From assembly GCA_017311315.1 (NCBI GenBank), contig CM029638.1:10784368-10848367 (forward strand): a stretch of 64,000 nt of DNA. Direction: 5' to 3'. Under the pieces are notes generated by a model. That model had not been told where the DNA came from. It did no database searches and worked only from the letters and a program-made list of their open reading frames with translations. Below are positions 47,801 to 54,296 of this stretch, piece by piece. A program made the position numbers and the translations under genes. How positions within the stretch are numbered: the first letter of the stretch is position 1; the number at the start of each line of letters is the position of its first letter. The DNA is from Dendrocalamus latiflorus (Eukaryota > Streptophyta > Magnoliopsida > Poales > Poaceae).

Positions 47801-50800
47801 TACCGAACGTGCAAAAATAACTAGTGGCAAAAACTGAATTTTCCCTTTACAATACTTCTTTTGTTATTGGGTTAATGTAGATGTTTTAATTCATTTTGAT
47901 ATATGCAGCATTGGGGCAAACCCATGTGAAGAATCTGTGACATAGTTGTGTTGCATTTAATATCTACTGAACTCTTATCTGCGTTACTGTTCTATATTGC
48001 CCAATGACCTTTGTTTTCATTTATAGTGGGAGCGCTACCTTTGGCTATGAGGAGAAGGGCTCATGATGCGCTACAAATAGATCACTTTTTGAAACCTATC
48101 TTGGTAAATCCGCATTTTGAGACAAATCCAGGCACCATCCAAAGTTGAACCTAACTGTTAGAGTTTAGCGTTTATCTCTCTCCCTGTTTAGGTGATTCCC
48201 TTCTATATTTAGGTGGCTGGCGGTTGAGTCTTTTCCGCCCAGCCTCTCCTTATGCGCATGCGCCTGGACTCCCGGATCTCCTGCCTGATCTTGCTTCTAT
48301 AAATCAGGTAGAGGAAGATCCTTGGGACGGGTATATATATTGTACTACTCCTGCTATTCAGCAATACAATCAACAATATTTGCGCTATCACTAACCACTT
48401 ACCACTTACATCGATCAGTGACACTTTGAAATGCCCTGGGGATCCTTCCGGATCGGCCCTGTAGTGTTCTAAGGCCAAGTCAACCCAGTTTGAACTTAAA
48501 TCACATCTAAACTCTCCTTTATTTGCTGACGTGGGTAACTAACATGGGCATTGCAGTAGAGAAAGGGACCGTGGCCACCTAGTCACTTTTACTCCCGCCA
48601 CGTAAGCACCAACAAGGGCACATGCAGGAACTAGTCAACATAGACCCTGTAAATAGCCAACCAAGGCTACCGTTTATGCTACACACGATTGTGCATGGCC
48701 CTAAGGATATGCCTCTTTGCCAACCTTGTGCAGTTGTGCTCTTGGTTCCCTCGAGGCACTGCTTCTAGGGGCTCACAAATTTACTGCCTAGCATTTCGTT
48801 GCTATGGCATCATTATTGCGCAATAACATTTTTTTCATTTGATTTGTCATTGTGTGATTTGTGTCTTGTGAAAATGTTTGCTAAGTTGTCGTATACAACT
48901 TGATAATGCGAGTTTATTTGTTATCTTACCTACAATTTTATTGGCAAATTGGATATTCATTTTGTTAGTATGATATGAAATGGGAATTGCACATTTTGCT
49001 AATACCATAATTTCCAGTACTCATGAGTTATCCTGTTTCTTAAAGGCATTCCAGAGCCAAGTTGCTTTGTCTTTATGAATCACTGTGCATTCATGCAGGC
49101 TTATGGATACAAGCATAAAAGCAAATCACTGGAGGAGATTTTGCATGTTGCTAGGAAGGAAGAATCAAAACTAATAGGCTATAATGAAGAACCAATCAGA
49201 GTTGAGGCTGACATATCTGTAGAAATGGAGAATCTACAAATAAGTGAAGAAAGGGTTGCAGACATCTCCTTTCAAAATACAGAAGTATCTTTAGCTGGGA
49301 GGTCTAAAACTGCCGATCAAAGAACAGCGGGAGATTCCAAGGTTGACAAGAATGATGTCAACAATGAAAGGAACAATCAGCCCAAGGTGGCAATGCAAAA
49401 TGGTTGTCTGCCTAGTGGAGCTACTGAGAAAAGCAATAAAAAGGGATATCATGGTATTCTAAATTTCTAACTTGAGTATTTTTGTTCACTGCAAACATGC
49501 TCACCATTTGAAATTTTGAATGAAGCATGCAAGCTAGACAACTTCGAACTTCACCAACCTGGTGAAAGTGTAAAGAGCAGCTAGATTTATTATTAACTTT
49601 CATGATATTTAAATTTACAGTATCCATTGGTATTCTATCCGTGATTGATATTTTATATTCTTATGAAGATAGGAGATGTCTGTGGTGCTTGTCAAGCACC
49701 AAAATTATAGTATTAGTGGTGTAAATTTAGTATAAAAAATATGCTATAATTGTTACAAGAGTAGGATGATAGGATAAAATGTTGGTTCAATGTATTGCAT
49801 AGTCCAAAGAGCAATATATAGTGTACATGAGATCAAACCCTATAAACTAGGAAATGACGTTTATACCCTTAGCATCCCCCTCAAATATAAAGCGTTTGCA
49901 ATAGTGTTACATTTGAAAGGGTTGACACTAAAATAGGAAAAATCCAAAGTCCGAGTCTTAAAGTTGTCGTTATAGCATGCGACTCTTGGAAAATTATGTC
50001 GAGTACCAATCATCTGGAATCGGGCAACAACTCAGAAAACACAAAGTGCAAGGACTGAGAAAATAGAGGTAAACGGGAATAAAGTTGACCGCGGTAACAC
50101 AGCGAAGAGGATGTGGAAGGTGACACAAGTAGAGAGAGCTGTCAAATCAAGCTGAAAAGGGAGATAGAAGCATAATGGCACAGATCAAAGCCCGAGACGG
50201 TGGCGGCGCAGTGCACAAGAAGCGAAACGGAGGCGCGGTGCAAAAGAAGCACAGTGGCCTTAGAAGCTCGGAGCGGCGGAGGAGCTAAGCTAGGTTGAGA
50301 ACCTAAGCTTTGATATCATGTTACAAGAGTAGGATGAAAGAATAAAATGCTGGTTCAATGTATTGCATAGCCCAAAAGGAAATATATAGTGTACATGAGA
50401 CTAAACCCTAGAAATTAAGAAATGACGCTTATACCCTTAACAACAACAAATTTCTACATACAAAGAAGCCATTGCATATTTCATTCAACATTTTAGTGTA
50501 CATTCAACTTGATGTGTTGCATGGGAAATAACAAATGGACCAAAGTGAACACTGTTTCTGTTAACTTTGTTTGAAGTCTGTTGTATTAGATATATACACT
50601 ATAAATTGTTAGAAACTATGTTTTGCAAGTACTTGTGTTCAGACTTCTAATTTTGTTAAATTTTAGAGGTGATGTCTTAACACTGTTAATCACCTTGGTA
50701 GGTGATATGGTACGCAAAACAGCAAGATCATTCCTTTTTGAATTATGTGCTGCAAATTATTGGAAACCTCCTGAATTCGAGTTGTGCAAAGAGGAAGGGC

Positions 50801-52176
50801 CAAGCCACCTTCGAAAGTAAGCTCATCTACCTACTGAATATATCTGAGAATCAGATTAACTTGTATGTGTTACAATCAGAATTTTGTCCTGCTTGTATGG
50901 TTTCTTCAGTGTGGTAAAATATATATTTCCTATCCATCATGCTGGATGTACATATCTAAGTTTTTCTTCTTTTGCTATTTATCCTAGTAAGGGAAGGGGC
51001 ATGTCAATTATGCACCTATATTTCTAAGTTACAAATAGTGGTCTAAAAGAAGGATTAAGCAGCTGATTAAGTGTAAATGCATGCCTACGCCCAAGCTTAC
51101 AAGCTTTCTACAAGTGGCAGCATTAGGCGTTTAGGCAGCTTATACGGGGTGCTTTTACTGGTAAGCACCCTCTTATTTGCATAAACAGTCGCTTAAATAA
51201 TATGGAGGCCAGAGAGTAATTGCTCCAGGGCCTAGCATCAATCATGGAAAAGCTGATTGCACGCTACCTTGCGCAGCGCGCTTGGCAGATGCTGGTGCCA
51301 GCAGAGTACATCGCTTTGTATTCCCATTGTGATAACCTTTTTACTGTGAATTGGCCAAATGCTTCCAATTCAAGAGCGCAAGGTGCAACGCTACAAACTC
51401 CAAATGATAAAGGTTTTCATGAATATTGTCAATATCAACTTGTTTTAGGCAAATTATCAATAATTTAGTTTGGAAAGGTGTTTTTTAACTCTGTAATGCC
51501 ATTTGTGCGATATTCTGGCATTATGGATAGGCAGTCCGCACATAAGTTCACTTAAGCACCCACGTACCGCTTAAGCGCTAAGCGGTGGGTCGACAACTCA
51601 ACCGCTGGCTTGCCGCTTAGTCACTTACCACTTTTTGGAACATCGTTGACAAATAAAATAATTGATTTCTGTGGTTTTCTATATATAAAATTTTAAATTA
51701 GAAAACTTTAGTGAACTCGATATATTTGTCATAGTTGTTGTAGTTATATGGCATGTAAAGAAACTATGTTTACACGATACCACCTTTTCTAATGTGTATT
51801 ATCCGTTAATTTGGGTGTACTTGTGTAGTAAACACAAAATGCATGCACCATTCTATCTGATGATCAATGATGTTGATGTTGGTGCCTCGGCAACTAGATT
51901 GCCCATGGTTTATATGTTTTTACAAGGACTAATTATTTTTTATAAAAATAACTGTGAATGCAATACGGTACACATGCACTGCTAAATTCATATGTGAAAT
52001 GACGCAGGTACACGTACAAGGCTATTGTTCAAATCAGAGGAACTTCGGCGATCCTTTTGGAGTGCTATAGCGATGCTATGCACCAGAAGAAGGCTGCACA
52101 AGAGCATGCCGCACGAGGGGCTCTGTGGTATCTCAAGCAGCTTGGATGCCTACCAAAAGATGAAGTTCGTGTCTAG
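17824..52176 (+). CDS. DCL4: DICER-LIKE 4 endoribonuclease, 25 exons
   Basis: Dicer-like enzyme that cuts long double-stranded RNA into 21-nt small RNAs (trans-acting and antiviral siRNAs) in the nucleus. Exons: 17824-17891, 18764-18941, 19292-19402, 19743-19883, 20777-20849, 22691-22755, 22916-23050, 23163-23291, 24383-24518, 33988-34081, 34425-34617, 35417-35577, 35709-35915, 36007-36272, 36368-36642, 36728-37152, 40528-40628, 41560-41771, 41872-42081, 45026-45484, 45575-45847, 46274-46606, 49099-49453, 50702-50816, 52008-52176. Phases join without a break to 4884 nt, about 1627 residues, the usual DCL4 length. Order: DExH helicase, helicase C, DUF283, PAZ, RNase IIIa, RNase IIIb, two dsRNA-binding domains. 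The N-terminus (PKDPRTIARKYQLDLC, GTGCGKT) is the DCL4 type rather than DCL1, 2 or 3. No inactivating change is seen. Exon 15 has an odd donor. The gene is enlarged mainly by transposons in introns 9, 16, 19, 22 and 23. Confidence 0.97.
18942..20776 (+). other. DCL4 introns 2-4
   Basis: Introns 2 (18942-19291), 3 (19403-19742) and 4 (19884-20776) are ordinary AT-rich plant introns. I see no transposon termini in introns 2 and 3. In intron 4, two similar blocks with gaacaaatgtg.atac occur near 20257 and 20300. Short open frames here look like chance. Confidence 0.5.
21421..21863 (-). mobile_element. MITE-like element with tRNA-type promoter boxes
   Basis: In DCL4 intron 5. The ends gtttaaaaaaccagaccgg and cctggtttttaaagc are imperfect inverted repeats, and the interior is rich in ccggt/accgg palindromes. 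On the minus strand, a part at about 21640-21720 resembles a tRNA-derived pol III promoter: TGGCCAGTTGG (A box) and CGTTCGAATCC (B box) at a tRNA-like distance. No target duplication was found. It may be a MITE that carries a SINE-like insert, or a SINE with odd flanks. Confidence 0.5.
22801..22904 (+). repeat. 35-bp tandem repeat, three copies
   Basis: Three head-to-tail copies of a 35-bp unit beginning attgacatttggccttgtaa, identical or nearly so, in the short intron between DCL4 exons 6 and 7. The array ends 11 bp before the exon 7 acceptor and so forms much of this 160-bp intron. Confidence 0.95.
23292..24382 (+). other. DCL4 intron 8 with G18 run
   Basis: Intron of about 1.1 kb. It holds a homopolymer of 18 G at 23395-23412 after a T-rich tract. 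No transposon ends were recognised. The G-run length is likely unstable or uncertain in the assembly. Confidence 0.6.
24519..26048 (+). other. DCL4 intron 9, left part
   Basis: The 9.5-kb intron 9 (24519-33987) is the largest in the gene. Its first 1.5 kb holds short open frames without recognisable domains and no clear repeat ends. Whether it contains old transposon relics cannot be told by eye. Confidence 0.4.
26640..26666. repeat. hAT-type terminal repeat, orphan
   Basis: The string TAGCTCCGCCCCTG near 26657 equals the common right end of grass hAT MITEs (CAGGGGCGGA family). I could not find its matching left end nearby, so this may be a fragment. Confidence 0.4.
26711..27015 (-). mobile_element. 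Gypsy 3' LTR (305 bp)
   Basis: Runs TGTTATGGCTGGGAAC to GTCCACAACA on the plus strand. It matches 31392-31696 base for base on reading. A pyrimidine-rich (plus strand) tract CTACCCCCGTCC follows directly, which is the polypurine tract of the minus-strand element. Confidence 0.9.
26946..27251 (-). pseudogene. Gypsy chromodomain-like C-terminus after stop
   Basis: In frame with the integrase but beyond the TAG at 27252-27254. It encodes FVGPPPSALVPLPP, then ARLNRGQWELLVRWVGQPAA and EATWEILESF, which resembles the chromodomain tail of chromovirus integrases (aromatic residues W-E-LLVRW and ATWE). The last part overlaps the LTR. Without readthrough, the integrase would lose this chromatin-targeting part. 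Confidence 0.7.
27252..28346 (-). CDS. Gypsy integrase (own frame, ends at TAG)
   Basis: 364-codon frame in a different phase from the RT frame. It contains the zinc-binding HHCC region (HSTGHEGVQKTLHRL ... CTVCQQNK) and the integrase core with WADIAMDFVEG, VVDRFSKCAHF, SDRDPVFTSTFW and HPQTDGQSE, so the D-D-E acidic residues are present. It ends in the GPVAYRLQLP and HDVFHVAFLK segment. The TAG that stops it is in frame with the following chromodomain-like region (27227-26946), which suggests a recent sense-to-stop change. Confidence 0.9.
   Translation of the reverse strand: MVDSFVLHRGRIYVPDSSTLWPQILATAHSTGHEGVQKTLHRLRASFYNPHANRLVRDFVQGCTVCQQNKTEHLHPAGLLQPLAVPRSVWADIAMDFVEGFPKVGGKSVVLTVVDRFSKCAHFIALGHPYTATSVARVFFDHIVRLHGIPCSIVSDRDPVFTSTFWTELFALSGVELRLSSAFHPQTDGQSEVTNRVLGVYLRCLAGDRPRSWLRWLPWAEFCYNTSYQTALQTTPFQVVYGRAPPTMASYQPGVARVAALDKQLTDRDAFLADIRERLLQAQTHMKLSYDAGHRDIQFSPGDWVWLRLHHRTAAGITSKSSGKLSPRYYGSYQIVERVGPVAYRLQLPPKAKIHDVFHVAFLK
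28217..31318 (-). CDS. Gypsy gag-protease-RT-RNase H polyprotein
   Basis: 1033-codon frame. The N-terminal part is gag (coiled-coil-like start, then VVWLHKAEQFF, AQDWYYRLE and FGPPLRSNALGAL). A zinc-knuckle-like stretch CFNCPEKFTRDH follows, then an aspartic protease with LVDSGSTHSSV. Reverse transcriptase has KKDESWRFCVDYRALN, FFTKLDLRSGYHQ and the catalytic VFFDDILIYS. RNase H follows, with DCDASGSGFGAVL and TDHFALKYL. The frame should run on into integrase but shifts near 28340, so the last 40 or so residues are out of frame. Some plant elements use frameshifting between gag and pol, but not between RNase H and integrase, so this reads as a defect or a base-calling error. Confidence 0.92.
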   Translation of the reverse strand: MRLIMGDSLTATDFQDSMNKIFAEFTSIKSEITTLKGEQSRLSVAVNHLQSDKIAAEGSDCGEQKELLPVEPPPAFHQAAHKLRFPRYDGATDPVVWLHKAEQFFRQQRTPSEEKVWIASFYMEDAAQDWYYRLEQNRGAPTWPEFVERVQRRFGPPLRSNALGALMKLRRTGTVEEYQAKFLPLLARCKNITEEQQIDIFTAGLRNPLQTDVELQCPATLDDAMGLARAFERRLDMDDDDDDLSAGRVPPRPTPPQRPASTAAHTPRTPLPAARAPMYTPPAPTKAAPPAGTRFKRLTPQEMTQRRVDGLCFNCPEKFTRDHHKSCSMKGLYLMELADDAPVDGAGADDSSSDTDIEISLHALTGITTTATMHLSVTLGPGRLRALVDSGSTHSSVASSTARRLGLQPEPRPGLTVGVANGDRVPSDGICKQVAVTIGEEQFCIDLYVIPLDDYELVLGCQWLRTLGPILWDFERQSMAFWRGAHRVKWHGLDGLSAPQLHAMERLDLLSLLLAEFSDIFAEPTGLPPPRHRDHRISLLPGTPPITVRPYRYPQLLKDEIEKQCADMLTQGIIRPSTSAFSSPVLLVRKKDESWRFCVDYRALNAKTVRDVFPIPVVDELLDELKGATFFTKLDLRSGYHQVRMLPEDIDKTAFRTHHGHFEFVVMPFGLSNAPSTFQALMNEVLRPFLRRSVLVFFDDILIYSSTWSDHLRHVRAVFTTLRAHKLVLKRSKCSFAERSVAYLGHVISGAGVAMDQTKVEAVQQWPQPRTIKALRAFLGLTGYYRRFISNYGAIAAPLTALLKKDALCWSQAASDAFMALKVTLTSGPALQLPDFSKGFTVDCDASGSGFGAVLHQGAGPIAFFSRAIAPQHAKLAAYERELIGLVKAVRHWRPYLWGRSFTVRTDHFALKYLLDQRLSTIPQHTWVSRLFGYDFSVEFRPVRLNTAADALSRRDEETAVLSTCAISQPDLELFEDFRREAEHLPARPGPWSTASFSTVAASTSPIPRHYGHRSLPRPIAPGTKVSRRRFIA
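31392..31696 (-). mobile_element. Gypsy 5' LTR (305 bp)
   Basis: Second copy of the LTR, adjacent to the PBS, ending at the target duplication ATTCC (31697-31701). Confidence 0.9.
32011..33987 (+). other. DCL4 intron 9, right part
   Basis: About 2 kb with no gene. At 32700-32960 is a stretch with agatactcacttgtagcc, accaccaagtgaagccc and gttcggccattctgagaac, which reads like an old repeat rather than a gene. No ends were identified. The exon 10 acceptor is at 33987/33988. Confidence 0.4.
33988..35577 (+). other. DCL4: DCL4 exons 10-12: helicase C domain
   Basis: Residues about 346-494. Exon 10 holds EEPFFSNKFSVLINVLSRYR. Exon 11 has the motif IV-type CIVFVKRITVAR and LVGRHSGSTNMSR. Exon 12 holds motif V-type VLVATSVGEEGLDIQ and motif VI QSRGRARM (about 477-484). 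All the expected SF2 helicase blocks are present. A run of about 22 C (35583-35604) lies only a few bases inside intron 12, next to the exon 12 donor. Confidence 0.93.
35709..36272 (+). other. DCL4: DCL4 exons 13-14: DUF283 dimerisation domain
   Basis: Residues about 495-652. Contains ISTACSVSLLHRYCDNLPRD, the hallmark of the Dicer dimerisation domain (DUF283), then LILPPNAAFRRVDGQPC and KRDACLKACKKLHELGAL. The exon 13 start is chosen at 35709, after ccag, because it keeps the frame (AG|G). An upstream acceptor at 35648 would keep an open frame to 35659 but adds residues not expected for the family. Confidence 0.85.
37985..38900. other. GC/CT-rich interior of the Pack-MULE, unassigned
   Basis: Rich in CCACC, CCGCC and CTCC-type words, with several overlapping open frames on the plus strand. 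It could be a second captured fragment such as a promoter, 5' UTR or proline-rich coding piece. I recognise no domain. Confidence 0.4.
38970..39360 (-). pseudogene. Captured ATL-type RING-H2 gene fragment
   Basis: Minus strand, inside the Pack-MULE. One frame starting at 39323 reads MNVSSQLAINNSVLLAAIF and continues with a hydrophobic segment ending YLYAKRYLGANP, like the N-terminal membrane anchor of ATL E3 ubiquitin ligases. Further on (about 39108-38985), in another frame, comes SLPVTFYGGDDSPDTKGEAL, then ECAVCLLEVANSEVRMLPNC and GH. This is the start of an ATL RING-H2 finger (C-x2-C ... C-x-H). The finger is cut after C-G-H, the remaining His and Cys ligands are missing, and a frameshift plus a stop lie between the two pieces. 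It is a fragment, not a working gene. Confidence 0.8.
40082..40348. mobile_element. Stowaway-like MITE
   Basis: Ends ttccctccagttcacaaaaa and tttttgtgaactggagagag are inverted repeats of about 30 bp, extending through atgtcatttt. Both sides carry TA. This is the Tc1/mariner-derived Stowaway pattern (CTCCCTCCGTTC...). It is in DCL4 intron 16, just upstream of exon 17. Confidence 0.85.
40629..41559 (+). other. DCL4 intron 17
   Basis: About 0.9 kb, no repeats with clear ends and no coding signal. Confidence 0.5.
42585..42864 (-). mobile_element. SMART-type miniature LTR retroelement
   Basis: 280 bp inserted in the left LTR of the gypsy element, with target duplication CTAAT (42580-42584 and 42865-42869). 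Its two ends are direct repeats of about 80 bp (ttttatgca.cg.ccagtt ... caattcacttatatttcaac). Between them lie about 120 bp, ending in ctctgatacca, a PBS on the minus strand. This matches the layout of the very small grass retroelements called SMART/TRIM. It has no coding capacity. A related piece lies at 57143-57333. Confidence 0.85.
43386..43778 (-). pseudogene. Gag-like N-terminal fragment
   Basis: 130-codon frame starting MASDAKLSSTETYANLMALM, with a helical start followed by a P/S/T-rich linker. Position and character match the first part of a gypsy gag, but no capsid core or zinc knuckle follows. A weak call, made mostly from position between the LTRs. Confidence 0.5.
45575..46606 (+). 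other. DCL4: DCL4 exons 21-22: RNase IIIb and first dsRBD
   Basis: Exon 21 (45575-45847) has QRLEFLGDAVLEY across the splice (acidic residues about E1216, D1220). Exon 22 (46274-46606) has LGDIVESCVGAVLLDSG (about D1308, E1311), completing the second active site, then the first dsRNA-binding domain from MRELRELCQSHGFELG to KAARKFAAQETLSRLK. The last 33 bases of exon 22 are duplicated 98 bp downstream. Confidence 0.93.
46607..49098 (+). other. DCL4 intron 22, repeat-filled
   Basis: 2.5-kb intron. At 46760-46940 is a palindrome-rich stretch of gagctcgagc and ggctcgaca words, with a unit gctcgacaaagctcggtagc repeated twice about 33 bp apart (46877 and 46910). It looks like an old TIR element. 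From 47160-47675, GC-rich open frames on both strands have no recognised domain. At 48170-48480 there is possibly an LTR-like stretch (cctgatcttgcttctataaa, then tatatattgtactactcctg). None has clear ends. Confidence 0.4.
46672..46704 (+). other. DCL4: Candidate 33-nt duplicated exon in DCL4
   Basis: Within intron 22, this segment copies the last 33 bases of exon 22 with six differences, and is followed, as exon 22 is, by gtatatttttggtgc. It is preceded by accatttcag, a fair acceptor. Spliced in, it would add LAAQQALSKPK after FAAQETLSRLK without changing the frame. Whether it is ever used is unknown. The proline and the extra helix turn make it doubtful as a helpful addition. Confidence 0.5.
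49751..50442 (-). mobile_element. TRIM-like retroelement in DCL4 intron 23
   Basis: Two direct repeats of 124 bp (49751-49874 and 50319-50442), from tgttacaagagtaggatga to ttatacccttarca, flank 444 bp without coding domains. Next to the right repeat, on the minus strand, is TGATATCAAAGC, a worn primer-binding site. Short LTRs, a PBS and no genes define a TRIM. The five bases on the two sides (ataat and acaac) do not match, so the target duplication is lost or the ends are misplaced. Confidence 0.8.
50817..52007 (+). other. DCL4 intron 24
   Basis: 1.2 kb. Contains a stretch at about 51540-51640 with inverted words (gcttaagcg, ctaagcggt) like part of an old TIR repeat. No clear ends, no gene. 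Confidence 0.4.
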
Positions 52177-52229
52177 AAACAAGCTTCACTACCAAATATG
52201 TTACCTCAGATATTTGTTTGCCTATGCTC

Positions 52230-52235
52230 AATAAA
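52230..52235 (+). terminator. Possible DCL4 poly(A) signal
   Basis: AATAAA 54 bp after the stop codon. A second T-rich, TGTAA-containing stretch at 52310-52350 could serve as well. No transcript data to decide. Confidence 0.4.
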
Positions 52236-52349
52236 CAGGACTGATGCAACAATGTCTAACCTCCCTTATTCAGGGATGTGTAGATAAATGTACAGCCCTA
52301 TCGTATAAGTGACTGTAATTGTAATAGCTATTCTGTTCCTTTAAGGTTT

Positions 52350-53252
52350 TTTTTTAAAAAAAATTTTGAAACGAGGGCAAGAGCTCTGCATTAAGATAGA
52401 AGAAGAAAGTCAAGGAGAAGCCAAAATAAACCGCAACAAAGGCTGAAGACAACTGCGCTGCTCTGTAGCGCACAGCAATAGAAAGTTTATTCAAGCCTCC
52501 TTGCACAGATATACTACAGGGAGATGCATTTTGATGACTTGGTTAAAATGCTTGTTCGAGCAATCTCTTTAAGGTGGGGAAATGCAATAATCCTAGGACC
52601 TGAATATATCAGAATGAAGAGCATATAAAGTTAGTTTCATAACTTTGTACAGAAGAATCGAATTTCGACTTTGTGCCACAACATAGGGACAGTACTGATT
52701 CTCATATAATATAGGAGCATCGGCAGTTGACTCGAAATAAAAAAAAAACCTTTCCCACTGTTTGGTGATCAGATTCTTTCGGCTACTTGGTAGAAGCAAG
52801 ACGTGCATAGTCTTCTCACAACAATCCTGCGAGCGTCGGCCGAACGCGAGGTCGTTGCCGCTGCCGTTTCGTTGTAGCGGGCCGTAGGCCGCGGGCGGTC
52901 AGCGAGCCGAGTAGTTGGGCTTGCGTGGGTTACGTTCGGAGGTAAAATCTTGGCCGTTGGAAAAAGCAGTGAGCCGGCAGGATGTCTATAGTACACAGTA
53001 GTCCTGCACACCCACCCACACCCAGGGGCGGAGCCAGCGTATAACCATTGAGGTCCGGTGACCTTAATGAAGTTTAGCAAATTCTATAGAAAATTACTGT
53101 TTATTACTGTTCATCAGTGGAGGGGATACCATCGTGCAATTGAGGTGACCTCAGTGCTCCTGTCATCTGGCTTCGCTGGCCACACCCGCCGTGTGGCGTG
53201 CGCTCACGAGTAAGGAAGGAGCCACACCCACTCCATGCTCTCCTTCGCTCCT
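52350..53252. other. Intergenic between DCL4 and the VMA22-like gene
   Basis: No gene recognised. At 53022-53180 there is a possible hAT-like fragment: cccaggggcggagccagcg at the left and ctggcttcgctggccacacc at the right are partly inverted. No target duplication was found. Confidence 0.45.
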
Positions 53253-53870
53253 AGGGGTGCAAATAGAGCGGATATTTTCTGACCGTCCGTCTGTCCGTTT
53301 TAATTTAGATATAATTCGGAGCAAATTTTTAGATATCCGAATATTTTGTCGGATACGGGAATGGATTCGGATATTTTTTGTCGGATACAGAAACAGATTC
53401 GGAAAAAAAGCATTATCCGCCGGATACGGAACTCTCCGGATATTTTTCCGGATAGTTACCGGATAGTTACTCAGATAGTTACCGGATACGGAAACAGAGT
53501 CGGATACCTGTCCTCTCCGCCAACCAGGTGGGATCTCCGACTCTTCTTGAAATGTAGCATCATTTATTTATATAAGATTGCTTGTTTTTGTGGCTGTTGC
53601 AACGTCGGTACACTCGTATTAGATCTCAATTTGCTTAATTTATCTTTGTCACCATGTGAAATTTGCTTTCACGCATTATCCGATTAAATATTCGTGACTG
53701 AAACTAACCGTATTCGGAGCGGCATGTATTCGCTCTATATTCTTGACCGAGAATATCCGCATTCGTATTCGTATCCAGTACTATCCGACTTCGACTTCGA
53801 CAAAAAATATGAAAAAAGAAACAGGATAAGTAATATCCGTCCATATCCGCTCCGTTTGACCCCCACCCGT
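53253..53870. mobile_element. ATCCG-rich TIR element
   Basis: Ends ggggtgcaaatagagcggata and (inverted) ggggtcaaacggagcggata form imperfect TIRs. The interior is full of ggatacgg, atccg and tattcg words. This is a familiar type of grass nonautonomous DNA element, probably hAT. No target duplication is visible. Confidence 0.65.
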
Positions 53871-53914
53871 CTCACGGCCACCGCCACCGCCACCGCCACC
53901 ACCCCGTGGAATGA

Positions 53915-54271
53915 GGCTTCTCTATTCCCTTCTCCCTATTCCCCTCCCTATTCCCTCAATCTAAACCACTCACATCTCATCCAATGGCTAGTTTTTTTTT
54001 TGATATTTTCACCATTTGCCATCCATCATAAATAATAAAAAATACAGGAAAAAATAAAATTTATTTTTTTATTATAAATTTTTACAGAAATTATAATTTT
54101 ATTTTTTTCTGTAAAAAAGTATAATAAAAAAATAAATTTTATTTTTTCCCTATATTTTTTTATTATTTATGATGGATGGGCAAATGGTGAAAATATCAAA
54201 AAAAAACTAGCTATTGGATGAAATGTGAGTGGTTTAGATTGAGGGAATAGGGAGAGGGGAATAGGGAAGCC
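53915..54271. repeat. 357-bp foldback repeat (hairpin)
   Basis: Nearly the whole segment is an inverted repeat. The left arm starts ggcttctctattcccttctc and the right arm, read inverted, starts ggcttccctattcccctctc. Both continue through ctcaatctaaaccactcaca and gatattttcaccatttgcc to a centre near 54090. The left arm has one extra unit of about 13 bp. It ends 26 bp before the first in-frame ATG of the VMA22-like gene. The transcript of this region could form a long stem. Confidence 0.92.
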
Positions 54272-54296
54272 TTTTTCCACCCCGTGCCGACGCCGC

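Larger units (their letters stand above)
49099..52176 (+). other. DCL4: DCL4 exons 23-25: linker and second dsRBD
   Basis: Exon 23 (49099-49453) starts AYGYKHKSKSLEEILHVARK and continues with a charged, poorly conserved linker. Exon 24 (50702-50816) and exon 25 (52008-52176) encode the C-terminal dsRNA-binding domain: GDMVRKTARSFLFELCAANY, KPPEFELCKEEGPSHLRK, YTYKAIVQIRG and KAAQEHAARGALWYLKQLGC. The stop TAG is at 52174-52176. In Arabidopsis this second dsRBD binds the partner DRB4. Confidence 0.92.
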
